Of a DNA stretch of 64,000 nt, positions 8,264 through 18,218 are shown in pieces. This DNA comes from Schizochytrium sp. CCTCC M209059 (taxonomy: Eukaryota; Sar; Bigyra; Thraustochytrida; Thraustochytriidae), in contig KN805437.1 in assembly GCA_000818945.1 (NCBI GenBank), positions 113,523 to 177,522 of the forward strand, written 5' to 3'. Position numbers and translations under genes: made by a program. Below the pieces are notes generated by a model. That model saw only the letters and a program-made list of their open reading frames with translations, was not told the DNA's origin and ran no database searches. How positions within the stretch are numbered: position 1 is the first letter of the stretch; each line of letters begins with the position of its first letter.

Positions 8264-9736
8264 ATGGCGGCCTTCCTAGGCGTCCCGCGGCACGCGGCCT
8301 CAGGCGCGGGCCCTGGCGCCCCGCTCCGCTCGCGAGACCCCTTCGCCAGCAAGATCGGCGGCGCGCCCTGGCTCGAGGCGTGCAGCGTTGTATTCGCACA
8401 AGAGAGGGATGACGGCGCGTCTGGGGACCACCAACCCGAGGCGGCACGAGGGAAAGGAGAAGCAGGACGCGGAGGAGACCTGCAAGTGACGCCGGGTCCC
8501 TGCAGTGTGTGCGGCGCAACGCTCGTCTTCTTTGCGCAGGTGTACGCGCCTGTGGCCGAGGACCTCGCGAGAATTCTGGCAGTCTTTCTGTGCAACGCCA
8601 AGGCCTGCACGAAACCCGATGTCGTCGTTCTACGCGTGCAGAACTGCGGCGCGTCTGTGGAAATGCAACCGGAGGGAGAGCATCCAAGCGCCTCGAGCGC
8701 CAGCTTGTTAGACTCGACTACGTCGCCCTTAAAAGAGATCAATGAGACTTCCACGGAAACAACTGTATCAGAAAACACGGTAGAAGACCTGGAAGCTGAT
8801 TTCGAGGCTATGATGCTTCAGGCTCAAAAGGCAAACTCTGCGAAGGGCAAGAAAAAGAGCAAAAAGAAGAAGGATGCCAAGCAGAAAAAACCTTTTGCGT
8901 GGGGCGAAGAAAGCTCGCTTGAGGCATCGAGTCTCGATGATCTCGAGAGCCTCCTTCAAAAGCGAGACGACTCTCGTGCAGCCGCGCAGGAAGCGCGTGC
9001 ACTCGCTGATGCTGATGTTATTGCTGATGCAACGAAAAAGACGTCGTCTGCGTCATCATCATTGGCAGCAGCAGCAGCAGCAGGGGCAGTAGGAGGAGGA
9101 TCATCCTCATCTGTTGACGCTGCAGCGGCTCGGCAAACATGCCCAAAGGTTGCTCTCTCCAAAGAGGATGCGCTGGCGAGTGTTATCTTGGACGTCATGG
9201 ACGAGTACGAGTGGCAGTCAAGTTATTCAAGTTCGAAAGAGTCTGCGCTTGATCATGCACGAGCGCTGCTTGCACGATACGAGGCAGAGCAAGAGGCAGA
9301 CGACGGAGAAGAGGCTGGATCCGGCGCAACAAGTCAAGCAAAGCAAGGGACGCGCAATGCCAAGTCCACCAAGTCTGGCTATGCAGTAAATGCCGAGGAC
9401 CAAGACGAAGACGAAGAAGACGAGAGCGAGGAAGTGGTTCTCCGGGAGGCCTTCGATGACTATATTGCTGCAGCTCCAGCGCAGTGTCTGCGCTATGCTT
9501 ATGGCGGCGATGCGCTTCTTCCGCGCAAGGTAACAGACCTGTCAAAAATTCCCATCTGCGAGAATTGTGGTCAAGCTCGCGTCTTTGAGATGCAATTCTT
9601 ACCCGCGAGTCTTTGGGAGTGGCGTCACTCTGTGTCGGAGGTCGAGATTGATTTTGCCACCATCCTCATATTTGTCTGTCCGGCGAGTTGCGGTGGTTCC
9701 GAGGCATCCGAGTTCGCCGTCCTCGTCGCCGCCTGA
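8264..9736 (+). CDS. TSR4/PDCD2-family protein (40S ribosome assembly chaperone)
   Basis: 490 aa from the ATG at 8264; the open frame extends upstream only to a GTG. PDCD2/PDCD2L and yeast Tsr4 are dedicated chaperones of ribosomal protein uS5 in the cytosol. The N-terminus has the family opening DPFASKIGGAPWLE, then a Zn-binding CSVCG block followed by LVFFAQVYAP. The C-terminus has CLRYAYGGDALLP, a CENCGQARVFEMQFLP block and a closing CPASC, as in the PDCD2_C domain. Between them lies a 200-residue low-complexity insert with a Lys-rich stretch (GKKKSKKKKDAKQKKP) and poly-Ala/Ser and acidic runs, longer than in animal PDCD2L. Transcribed in the same direction as the transposase upstream and the cyclase downstream. 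The family call is strong. Confidence 0.88.
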   Translation: MAAFLGVPRHAASGAGPGAPLRSRDPFASKIGGAPWLEACSVVFAQERDDGASGDHQPEAARGKGEAGRGGDLQVTPGPCSVCGATLVFFAQVYAPVAEDLARILAVFLCNAKACTKPDVVVLRVQNCGASVEMQPEGEHPSASSASLLDSTTSPLKEINETSTETTVSENTVEDLEADFEAMMLQAQKANSAKGKKKSKKKKDAKQKKPFAWGEESSLEASSLDDLESLLQKRDDSRAAAQEARALADADVIADATKKTSSASSSLAAAAAAGAVGGGSSSSVDAAAARQTCPKVALSKEDALASVILDVMDEYEWQSSYSSSKESALDHARALLARYEAEQEADDGEEAGSGATSQAKQGTRNAKSTKSGYAVNAEDQDEDEEDESEEVVLREAFDDYIAAAPAQCLRYAYGGDALLPRKVTDLSKIPICENCGQARVFEMQFLPASLWEWRHSVSEVEIDFATILIFVCPASCGGSEASEFAVLVAA

Positions 9737-9961
9737 CCTTTTTGTTTTATTTTGCTTCCATGATAGTAGAGCCTTCTAGCTTGCGTCTGTCCTGTGTCAA
9801 TCAAATTTACTAGGTCTAACGTAGGGCCTGATTCCATCTTTCCTTCGCGCATTTGGTTCGCGGACGGATGGGCGGACCCACGGATTGACAAATGGACAGG
9901 AACAAAAGCAAGCTGCGCTGACATCACTGTCAGGCGAACCAAGGTTCCTTTTTGCTGAAAA

Positions 9962-9971
9962 CTAGGCCTAG
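9962..9971. promoter_or_regulatory. TAGGCCTA-type palindrome
   Basis: CTAGGCCTAG, about 640 bp upstream of the cyclase ATG, followed by a second half (GACCTAGT). Proposed regulatory motif by recurrence only. Confidence 0.35.
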
Positions 9972-10368
9972 ACCTAGTACTTGGTTCAACAGCAAACAAC
10001 ATGACAGATGTCCGTTGACTCACCTGTGCGGCCCCGGGGAGGAAAGTCTTAGGTATTACCTACGCAAAACATTACAAGTACGATGGGGCGCACACTGTCA
10101 GAGTCGCTTACCAACCTGTGTCCTTGACGGAGCAGCTGCGAGCTTTCACATCAAACAAGGGAGAGTTAAGGACAGGTACACTCACCCACCTATCGACCTC
10201 TTCCGCTTGCGAGCGACTTCGCGCTTGCTCGCTTCTGTCCGGCCGCCTCTTTGGTGGCGTCACTAGGCTAGTTCTTTTTTCTGTGTTACAGCCACTTGTG
10301 CGCTCGCCCGCTCGTGTGCGGCGCGCCGGGTGGCACGCAGGCAAGCAGACACGCAGACCAGCACGCAG

Positions 10369-10432
10369 GCTGGCTGGCTAGCTAGTAAAGTTGGCTGGCT
10401 GGCTGGCTGGCTGGCTGGTTGGCTAGCTGGCT
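10369..10432. repeat. (GGCT)n tetranucleotide array
   Basis: GGCT/CTGG repeats with a few interruptions (GGCTAGCT), ending about 175 bp before the cyclase start. Confidence 0.9.
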
Positions 10433-10608
10433 AGGTGACTCGTCTAGCCGACAAGCTGCGCGCTTCACGAAAGAGGCACGCGAGAGACGTGCGAAAGCTA
10501 CGTGTACAACTACAACTACAACAACAACAATAAAAACAGTGACGGCGACGAACACAAGGCCAACAAGGCTCCTGAGAACAGCAAAGACGCCAATAAGCTG
10601 TTGATAAA

Positions 10609-13600
10609 ATGCCTGGCCGTCTCAAACGACAAGCCTCCAAAGTTAAGGCCGAGCAGAGGGCCGAATTGAAACGACACTTCAAACATCTTCGGCAACATGT
10701 GGCACAGGTCGAGGTGAGCCAGCCCTGGCTCCGGTTCGTGGGCGATCCACTGACTTGCGCCATGCTGGAAACAGAGTTCTTGCGGCTTAGCGCGATCCGC
10801 TTTCGACCAATACTCAAGGTGCTTTGTCTGTGCGCGTGGATTTTCTTCTTATGTTTAACAGTCTTGCTTGGAGACCCGCTCTCGTTCTATACTGCCCTTT
10901 CGGTACTCTTGCCCGTGGCTTTCGTTCTGGTATCGTCGAGATTCTACGTCCAACATGCTCAAATAATTCTCGGGGTAGCATTAATGAGTTTTGGCATCGG
11001 CATCATCTGGTCCAAAGTCCAGGAAGCAAACTTGAGCAACATGAACCCGGTGCTCCTTAGCATCGTTCTCTTCACCAGCACACCAATGACCTTATTACAC
11101 AGCACAATTGTCGTATCGTTGATGAATCTGGCGTACACGGCTGTGGCTTTTTTCGTTTGGAGGCGGGCCTATGCTGCCGGCAACACCAGTCTCTCACTTC
11201 AAACTATATTGATTCTAGTGGGTACCACGTTAGCAGCGCAATTCTTCCTTACATATGTCACCTATCACCGCGAGCTCAATCAACGACGTGCCATTATAAG
11301 CCAGCACGTTCTCTTGCTGCGGACAGGGGCCGTGGAAAAGGAGACAGTCAAGACGCGAAACCTTTTGCGAAGCATGCTCCCCGACGTCATTGCCGAAATA
11401 TTGCAGGAACGCGACGACACAGAGGCACCTGTACGCATTGCAGAGAAGTTCAGCTCAGTGACGGTTATGTTTGTGGAAGTGTGTGACTTTAGCGCGATCT
11501 CGTGTCGCCAGACCCGTGAGGAACTCGTCGATATCCTCAACACCATATTTTCTGTTTTCGACTCTGCGCTCGAAAACTACGATGTCTACAAGGTAGAGAC
11601 CATTGCCGAGGTCTACATGGTTGTGGGCGGCTGCCCGCAGCGTTCTCGAAGGCACGCGGAGGATGTCGCGGAGCTTGCGATTGAGTTCATATCGCTCATG
11701 CCAGAAATCAATCGAGCGCTTCGCCGCATTATTCCAACCATGACGCAGGACGTGGAGATTCGCATCGGTCTCAACACGGGAAGCGTGGTTGCTGGCGTTG
11801 TCGGTCAACACAGCCCTCGATTTAAGCTGTTTGGAGACCCCGTGAATACCGCGTCCCGCATGGAATCAACCTGTCCTCGAGGTCGCATTCAAGTTTCATC
11901 GTCCACGCACAAGCTTCTCGCGAAAAAGTTCATTCTCGAGCATCGTGGAAGCATATTTGTCAAAGGCAAGGGCAATATGGACACATACTTTCTATTAAGC
12001 CGTCGCGACACTCTCGACGCTTTCGAGCAGAACATGCTCGTGAACAACAAGTCCGAAATGATGGAACACATTGCGACGAATCACAACTCGCTGTTCAACA
12101 CATGGTCAACGAACGGCTTCGCCGCGCTACGAGGGTCCACCCGTCGCTCAAGGGTGGCTCCTTCTCCCGAAAAGGTCTCCTCGGACTCTTCTCTTGTCGC
12201 AACCCCCAAGGATGACAATAATTCAATCCAGCTAGCGCCGAGCATCAGCAGCGCAAAGGAACGCTCCGCGGGTCTCGAAAAGGAAGAAGAGCGCATGAAG
12301 AGTTATATTCGGGCTCAGGCTCTCAGCGTTGACTCTTATGCTGCCGAGTATCAAGCAGAGATTGATTTTGAGCGAAGTGGGGCTGCTGCGTTTTTCAAGC
12401 GGAGCGGCTTTTGCAGCACAATTTCGCGCATGCTTTCCCAAGGTTCCCCCGAGTTTGAGTTTGCACAGCAGCAGCGTGGGCGCATGACTATTCAGCGCTT
12501 TACAAGCTTTCTGCTTTTCATTATTCCCGTGGCCTTGATCGCAGAACTTGTGCTCTTCTTCACACTCAACACTCGGAACGGAGACGAAGGTGCTGCATCA
12601 GATCAAACAAACAATGTCACATCAGACACGGACGTGACGACGACGTCCAGTACCTTTGAACGGGCCGAATATCTCATGCTTATTACAGTGACCGCTGCAG
12701 TTCTCACGTTAAGCGGAACCCTGCAGGCAATGCTGCGACTCGAATGGGACACCACATATATTGCGCTCGTCCTCGAAGTCGCATTTCTCATGGTGTGCGG
12801 GTGCATCGGATACTTTAATGTAATGATGAGCTACCCAAATCCGTCCTTTTTAATGGTCATTGTCACATTTCTCTTCCACCAGCAGCTCATACCGCTCTCG
12901 CATCGTATCCTGGTGACCACTGTCGCTTCATTCGCGGCGGAGGGAGTTCTCTATGCGCAAGAAGCATTTCACAATCCCTCTGCAGATAAAAAGTACTATC
13001 GATACATTGCGGAAAGCAAAGCGACAGGCGACTATGAGAACGAGGCTATGCTCACCGGCGAGGACGTTGCGAGTCACGTGGTCTACTTGTTTGCAACAAT
13101 TGCTCTGCAAACGTGGTGTGTTGCGCTGCAAGACCTCTTTCTCTTCCAGGACTTTTGCCAGAGTCGGCTTATCATGGACCAAAGCATCAAGCTGCACCAA
13201 CAGCAGAGCCAGACAACACAGCTTCTCTCGCAGTTGCTCCCGCAAAGCATTGTGCCCAAGCTCATGAATGGCGAGCAAAGCCGCATTGTCGATAATTTCG
13301 ATAATGTGACCATTCTCTTTACAGACATGGTCGGCTTTACAAAGTTTTCCAGCAACATTTCCCCCTTGTCTCTCACGGACTTTCTCAATGCAATGTACAC
13401 AAGATTCGATACGATTAGCGAAAAGTATGGACTTTACAAGGTGGAAATCATAGGAGACGCCTACTTTGTTGTGGGCGGCTGTCCTGAGCCATCTGAGGAC
13501 CACACGGAGCGCGTGGCGCGCGCCTCAGTGGAGATGATGAACTCTATTACCGACTTGCGGCAAGTCGCCCATAACATTCTTTTACGCGAGCGCGAAGAAA

Positions 13601-14154
13601 AACGTCGCGCGGCGACACGCGAGAAAAGGATTCTTTCGACCACGAGTAATTTTGAAAGAATGCACAGTACTCGCAGCGAGATCATGCTGGAACGCGCGCG
13701 TGTCAAGTCCATTGATAGCGTTGCTAGCGGCAACGGGGATCATTCGGCCAAGGCATTAGTGAGTGCGTTCCCTCCTGAAGTCGCTGACAAGGACGATGAC
13801 GCTGAGCAAGAGGAAATCCATGTGTTGCGCGATCAGAGTGACGCATCGCTCTTGGAGGATATTCCCGTGCCCGACATTCAGATTCGCATTGGAATCCATG
13901 TCGGCTCGGCGATCGCAGGCGTGGTCGGTTACAAAGACCCTCGCTACCATATATTCGGGGATAGCGTTTCTCTCGCCAACATGATGGAAGCCAAGGGTAA
14001 GCCTGGGCGCGTCCACATTTCACAAGCCACAGTTGACGCGCTCATGGCGCGGCCAAGCGCGAAGGGTCTCTTCCGGATTGAACCCCGAGAGATCATTGAT
14101 CTTTCGCCGATCTCTTCACCTCAGCAGACTTATTTTCTTTCTGTCGATCAGTAA
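10609..14154 (+). CDS. Transmembrane class III nucleotidyl cyclase, 6TM-C1-6TM-C2 (probably guanylate)
   Basis: 1181 aa with the layout of mammalian membrane adenylyl cyclases: about six helices (65-220), cyclase domain C1 (275-465), about six helices (630-845), cyclase domain C2 (890-1175, with a charged insert of about 100 residues at 990-1085). C1 has Glu in place of both metal-binding Asp residues (E290 in MFVEV, E334 in TIAEVYM) but keeps the transition-state pair N413 and R417 (VNTASRMES). C2 keeps both metal Asp residues (D906 in LFTDMVGF, D950 in IIGDAY) but lacks the Asn/Arg pair (S1121, M1125). The two domains should therefore form one composite active site. E330 in C1 (KVE) occupies the base-selecting position and is the guanine-type residue, while the partner position is K406 and not Cys; substrate choice is therefore likely but not certainly GTP. 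It lies tail to tail with the RIIAD1-like gene. Confidence 0.9.
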   Translation: MPGRLKRQASKVKAEQRAELKRHFKHLRQHVAQVEVSQPWLRFVGDPLTCAMLETEFLRLSAIRFRPILKVLCLCAWIFFLCLTVLLGDPLSFYTALSVLLPVAFVLVSSRFYVQHAQIILGVALMSFGIGIIWSKVQEANLSNMNPVLLSIVLFTSTPMTLLHSTIVVSLMNLAYTAVAFFVWRRAYAAGNTSLSLQTILILVGTTLAAQFFLTYVTYHRELNQRRAIISQHVLLLRTGAVEKETVKTRNLLRSMLPDVIAEILQERDDTEAPVRIAEKFSSVTVMFVEVCDFSAISCRQTREELVDILNTIFSVFDSALENYDVYKVETIAEVYMVVGGCPQRSRRHAEDVAELAIEFISLMPEINRALRRIIPTMTQDVEIRIGLNTGSVVAGVVGQHSPRFKLFGDPVNTASRMESTCPRGRIQVSSSTHKLLAKKFILEHRGSIFVKGKGNMDTYFLLSRRDTLDAFEQNMLVNNKSEMMEHIATNHNSLFNTWSTNGFAALRGSTRRSRVAPSPEKVSSDSSLVATPKDDNNSIQLAPSISSAKERSAGLEKEEERMKSYIRAQALSVDSYAAEYQAEIDFERSGAAAFFKRSGFCSTISRMLSQGSPEFEFAQQQRGRMTIQRFTSFLLFIIPVALIAELVLFFTLNTRNGDEGAASDQTNNVTSDTDVTTTSSTFERAEYLMLITVTAAVLTLSGTLQAMLRLEWDTTYIALVLEVAFLMVCGCIGYFNVMMSYPNPSFLMVIVTFLFHQQLIPLSHRILVTTVASFAAEGVLYAQEAFHNPSADKKYYRYIAESKATGDYENEAMLTGEDVASHVVYLFATIALQTWCVALQDLFLFQDFCQSRLIMDQSIKLHQQQSQTTQLLSQLLPQSIVPKLMNGEQSRIVDNFDNVTILFTDMVGFTKFSSNISPLSLTDFLNAMYTRFDTISEKYGLYKVEIIGDAYFVVGGCPEPSEDHTERVARASVEMMNSITDLRQVAHNILLREREEKRRAATREKRILSTTSNFERMHSTRSEIMLERARVKSIDSVASGNGDHSAKALVSAFPPEVADKDDDAEQEEIHVLRDQSDASLLEDIPVPDIQIRIGIHVGSAIAGVVGYKDPRYHIFGDSVSLANMMEAKGKPGRVHISQATVDALMARPSAKGLFRIEPREIIDLSPISSPQQTYFLSVDQ

Positions 14155-14549
14155 TAAGGTGATCCTTTGAGGACGTCTCCGCATCGCAGCCTGCATAGGC
14201 AGCAGTGACAGCGATAACCATCCTTTTGGCGGGGCGCATTCTCAGCTTTGGAAAATCTACGATGTTTCTTGATTATGTCAATAAAGATAACACCGTTCAT
14301 ACCATACTGTACCCAACCATTCGAAGCCAAGACCTCACACAAAGATTAATTCCCGCTAGAGAAAGAAACGTCCTGCATACTATCCATGTTGGACCACGTA
14401 GGACCTGCCCGTCAGCGTTGGCACGGATCGCAAGGCAATCAACAAATCAATTCAATCATTCAATCAATCAAAAGGAGCACATCAATGTAAAGAGGGAACA
14501 AGAATGATTTTTCCCGCGAGCGGAAGATAGAGTAGGTGCTTCGCTGCGC
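14155..14549. other. Convergent 3' spacer between cyclase and RIIAD1-like genes
   Basis: Only the two 3' ends are expected here. It includes a short CAATCAATCAATC run at about 14440-14470. No gene seen. Confidence 0.6.
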
Positions 14550-14846
14550 TTATGCGTCCAGTTCAGGATTAGGCATGTCGCTCCCGGACTGTTTACGCGT
14601 TGCGTTGGGTTTGACGCCCGCGGCCTCGTACGAGGCGGAATCCGTAAAGTATTTTGCTGCAAAGCTCTCAATGTCATCAGGCCGCTCATTAAGAACCTTG
14701 AGAAAGAATTTGTTGAGCATGCCCTTGAGCTCGGGATGGTCCCGTAGATACTGCTCGTTCTCGAGACGCAGCATGACCTTCTTTTCGTTGAGCATTTCCT
14801 GCTGCTCTGGCGTGAGCGCAGAGGCGCCGTTTTGCAGGTCCGCCAT
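14550..14846 (-). CDS. RIIAD1-like protein (PKA RII-alpha dimerisation/docking fold)
   Basis: 98 aa from the ATG at 14846 (MADLQNGASALTPEQQEML); the longer reading begins at a GTG. The core ENEQYLRDHPELKGMLNKF, followed by ERPDDIESFAAKYFT, matches the RIIa (DPY-30-like) helix-turn-helix of RIIAD1-type proteins, which dimerise and bind amphipathic AKAP helices, mostly in cilia and flagella. Family members are about 90 aa, so the length fits. The tail after residue 70 is short and polar. No kinase or cyclic-nucleotide site is in this protein; it would act as an adaptor. A flagellar role would fit an organism with zoospores, which is inference. Confidence 0.75.
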   Translation of the reverse strand: MADLQNGASALTPEQQEMLNEKKVMLRLENEQYLRDHPELKGMLNKFFLKVLNERPDDIESFAAKYFTDSASYEAAGVKPNATRKQSGSDMPNPELDA

Positions 14847-15252
14847 TTCGTTTTCGGTTTTCTCTGCCCTTTTTCTGCCCCCTTGCTCAATCGCTTCAGG
14901 CTGGCTCTCACTTCGGTGACCCCGCACCCTTACGTGTGCCAGCCAGATGCCGTGTGCCTGCCGCTCGTGATCTTCTCCTCGCGTCTTGCGTCTCGCGTCT
15001 CGCTTCTGTCTACTTTGAGAAGCATTCCGCGTGAGAAAACATGCGTTAGTTTTGCGGAACCATCAGGGAACAAATAAAGAACCCGGGACTGCTTAGCAGA
15101 TGTTCGGGTTGATAATGCTTTTGTTTTTTCTCTCTTCTTGGAGGCAAGGCTCTTCTGCACTTGCCATTGCTCGGAATGGCGTCCTCCTGCAGCGCGCTGT
15201 GAAATCACTGCAGCGTCGGCCGTTCGGTTACCTATCAAAAATGTGTCCACGA

Positions 15253-15282
15253 TAGGCCTTGGCCTAGGCCTATCTAAGCCTA
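15253..15282. promoter_or_regulatory. Cluster of TAGGCCT motifs in a divergent promoter
   Basis: TAGGCCTTGGCCTAGGCCTA followed closely by TAAGCCTA: overlapping palindromes about 400-430 bp from both divergent start codons. This is the densest cluster of the motif in the window. Confidence 0.4.
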
Positions 15283-15560
15283 TACGAGTCATCTTTTTGG
15301 CCGCCCAATTCAGATGCGTTGCGGAGAAACAAATTCCGAACAAAGTCGGAACGCCGTTTCGCTTCTCATCCGAGTCTTCCTCGTTTCCATTCGAGTTTTT
15401 TTTTATTGCTACTACGTACGTACGTACTAACCTATACACACACAATGTGATCCTGCGAGGTCACGGTGGCATGCGGGCGTGCAGTCCTTTTTGCCCGCGG
15501 CCTTCTTTGTGGCTCGTTCTTGAGCATATACGTCGAACCTCGCCCGAGCTAGCTTAACAA

Positions 15561-15599
<39 letters not shown>

Positions 15600-15615
15600 C
15601 GCTGGCTCGCTGGCA
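15561..15615. repeat. (GGCT)n tetranucleotide array
   Basis: About 12 units of CTGG/GGCT with two GCTC variants at the end, about 65 bp upstream of the PH-like gene's ATG. Confidence 0.9.
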
Positions 15616-15679
15616 GGCCCGGGTGTCGGTTTCTACTAAGGCCAGTAGCGATAGCTCTTTTGCAGAAAGAGTGCACGAG

Positions 15680-17758
15680 ATGCGGCGTAGCGCCATACAA
15701 CGAGCTGGTATTGACAGCGACGTGGACGACGAGGCAGATAGCGACGCGGAGAGCGTGGAGATCCAGGTGGGGCCCACGCGAGCCAAAGTCCATCGAAGCG
15801 GCTCCGTAGACTTACAGTTCTTGGCCGACCACGCCTCGGACGCAGCCTCGTATTCGATAAAGACCGGAACCAAGTCTAAAACGAGGAGGTCAAGCCCCAG
15901 CAATAAGAATCTGAAAAGAAGCAGCACATCGTCATCTCGTTATGAAACAAAAAACCACAATCTTGCACTTGCGGCCCCTTCGGCAAGCTATGCTTCAAGA
16001 AGACCATCTTCATCTGTGCCTGTGGTCTCCGACCGCAATGGCAATGCTATTCGGGGAAACGAAGATATCGACGCTGCGACGTCTCAGATTCTTGAGTTTG
16101 ATCGCAAGCTGGAGGCTTCGCTTGCACGCTCGGGGGAGCGTAACGAAGACCACATCCTCTATGCTTCTGTTCCATCTTCTGCGCCGATTTCACAGCTTCA
16201 GCGACAAGCTGTTGGTGCGCGCATGGAAGGTCTTGGCGGCCTTCCGTCCAAGGCAAGGGGCCAGACGTCTTTTGCACGAAGCGGAAAGTATCTCAAGTGG
16301 TTCAGACATACTCGATCACCAGGCACAGATCTCGTAGCGCAAGATAATATGGACGGCGAGGACCACCTCGAACCTTTTAGTGATCGGAAGCGAGCCTATC
16401 GCTTTACGACGCACATTCCGCTTACAAATCAATCAAAGGGGGACACGTCATCGCGTGCGACGGTGCGGAGTGCCCACAGCGGCTCCTTTGACGAATCGCT
16501 GGACGCACGTTCTGACAGTGCATCTCGAGGAGCTGGGGGAAGCATTCACGCGTTCATACATGAACAATCTGAGCATGAAAATGACCATGATGATGATGAT
16601 GATGATGATAATCTTGCCATTCTTCGCGCCCCCTTTGACTTCCTGCATTCGAAAGGGGTCGACTCGTTCCGAGCAGCGCACACAGAGGCGCAAGCATCAG
16701 CAGCAGCAACATCAGACCAAGATCCCGCTCACGACGAGGCCGAGGCTTCGGCTCGGGGTATTGGCAGGAGCTCCGCTGCCCAAAACAACTCCACGAGCCA
16801 GAAACGAGGCGCAGCTGAGCGTCAGACTGGCCAGGCAACACCTCTTCGAACCGCTGCTAGCGCAGAAGCTGCTGCTGCTGCTGCTGCTGCTGCTGCAGAG
16901 AGAGAGGAGCATTGGGAAAAACGGCTCGCAAAATCCGAAAGGGGCCATCGCAAACGAGAGATGCATCTTGCACAGGCAATAGTAGACAAGGAACGATCTC
17001 TCAAGGTTAGGGAGCGTGAGGTAAAAAAGCTGCAACAGCAGACTCTGCAACTTTCTCGGCGAGTGAAACTTTCTGCGCAACGCCTTGCGGAGCAAAAAAA
17101 AGCAAATGAGGCACTGCATCGGAAGGAATTGCAACGCGTCGAGCATCAGCACCACAAGGAGCGTCTCACGCGTGGGGCAATTTTCCTCAAGCATGGGCGA
17201 CGCGGAAAGCCTCATTTGCGTCTCGTGTACTGCGATGCGGAGCTCCAGAATGTCTTTTATGCCAAGTTGGACTTGAAAAAGGTCGAAAGGACTGAGCTCA
17301 AGCTTGCTCGGGTTGAGCGCATTGAGCATGGCCATAAAACGCCAGGTTTTCATCGATCTGGCAACAAGGAATCGGTGGGCGCATGTTTTTCTCTCGTGTG
17401 GGCGGATTACACGCTAAATCTGGAGATCCCAGGCTATCCGAAAGACATGAATCCGCAGCACAGGGAGAGTCTTCTGAACGCGCAGCGCAAGGATTGGCTC
17501 TTAGCATTTCATTGGGCAGTGGCCCGTGCACGCGGCGAGATCCCTGCCGACGATGCGGATAGCGAGGCCGAGAGCGACGGCTCGGCGGCCCTCAGTGAGG
17601 CCGGTGATGCTGCGGATTTCGATGATGATGATGATGGTGATGATGGTGGTGGTGATGATGGTGACGATGGCAATGAATACTATAATGGGATCAGTAGCAA
17701 TAACGAGAACCTTCGTGCCTCGGGGGAGGCGACGAGCGGTTTTCTTGACAACAAGTAG
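15680..17758 (+). CDS. Coiled-coil protein with C-terminal PH-like domain
   Basis: 692 aa from the ATG at 15680 (MRRSAIQRAGIDSD); the frame is open a little further upstream but only from a GTG, so an upstream exon is possible. The first 420 residues are Ser-rich and disordered, with an acidic HDDDDDDD run and poly-Ala (AEAAAAAAAAAAE). A charged coiled coil follows (about 420-510). Then comes a compact region beginning GAIFLKHGRRGKPHLRLVY and ending DWLLAFHWAVA. Its layout (basic strand, middle loops, final Trp-containing helix) resembles a pleckstrin-homology domain, suggesting phosphoinositide or protein binding at a membrane. The tail is rich in Asp and Gly. I do not recognise a specific family; the PH call is moderate. 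Confidence 0.65.
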   Translation: MRRSAIQRAGIDSDVDDEADSDAESVEIQVGPTRAKVHRSGSVDLQFLADHASDAASYSIKTGTKSKTRRSSPSNKNLKRSSTSSSRYETKNHNLALAAPSASYASRRPSSSVPVVSDRNGNAIRGNEDIDAATSQILEFDRKLEASLARSGERNEDHILYASVPSSAPISQLQRQAVGARMEGLGGLPSKARGQTSFARSGKYLKWFRHTRSPGTDLVAQDNMDGEDHLEPFSDRKRAYRFTTHIPLTNQSKGDTSSRATVRSAHSGSFDESLDARSDSASRGAGGSIHAFIHEQSEHENDHDDDDDDDNLAILRAPFDFLHSKGVDSFRAAHTEAQASAAATSDQDPAHDEAEASARGIGRSSAAQNNSTSQKRGAAERQTGQATPLRTAASAEAAAAAAAAAAEREEHWEKRLAKSERGHRKREMHLAQAIVDKERSLKVREREVKKLQQQTLQLSRRVKLSAQRLAEQKKANEALHRKELQRVEHQHHKERLTRGAIFLKHGRRGKPHLRLVYCDAELQNVFYAKLDLKKVERTELKLARVERIEHGHKTPGFHRSGNKESVGACFSLVWADYTLNLEIPGYPKDMNPQHRESLLNAQRKDWLLAFHWAVARARGEIPADDADSEAESDGSAALSEAGDAADFDDDDDGDDGGGDDGDDGNEYYNGISSNNENLRASGEATSGFLDNK

Positions 17759-18218
17759 TTAGGGGGGGCTGTGAATCAAGTAGTAAGCTGTACATGATGA
17801 TTTTGTCTATTTCTTCTTCCTCCCAAAACAAGAACAAAACCGGGACCATTGAATGAACGGGACTGGAAAAAGATGGTTCATGGAATGTATATCAAATGAC
17901 AGAACGGCTTTACTATTTCTCTCTGAGATCAATAGGGTGAATTACTTAGTAGTGCTACAATTTACGGAACATAACGACGTGACGTGACGCGACGCGACGC
18001 GACGCGACGCGGCGCGGCGCGACGTAACATGACGGAACGTGACGAACCGACACGAGACAAGACTTGAGCGAAGAGCAGCTGCAGGCGTAGAAATTGTCAT
18101 GCGGAACGGAAATAGGGGACGCGAAGCGGTCGCAGCGCGCGCGAAAATGAACAGAGATATACACAGAAACAACACGGAATAGAAATCGTCTGCTCGATGT
18201 AGGATTTCTTTCCCCTGT
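17759..18218. other. Convergent 3' spacer with (GACGC)n repeats
   Basis: The 3' ends of the PH-like and carrier genes meet here. A pentanucleotide array GACGC/GACGT/GGCGC lies at 17976-18025. No gene seen. Confidence 0.65.

Larger units (their letters stand above)
9737..10608. other. Spacer upstream of the cyclase gene
   Basis: No supported gene. It contains CTAGGCCTAG (9962-9971), a (GGCT)n array (10369-10432) and an ACAACTACAACTACAAC stretch shortly before the start codon. Confidence 0.6.
14847..15679. other. Divergent promoter region, RIIAD1-like and PH-like genes
   Basis: Holds the TAGGCCTA cluster at 15253-15282 about midway, TACGTACGTACGTACT at about 15413-15427 and a (GGCT)n array at 15561-15615. 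Open frames here look random. Confidence 0.6.
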
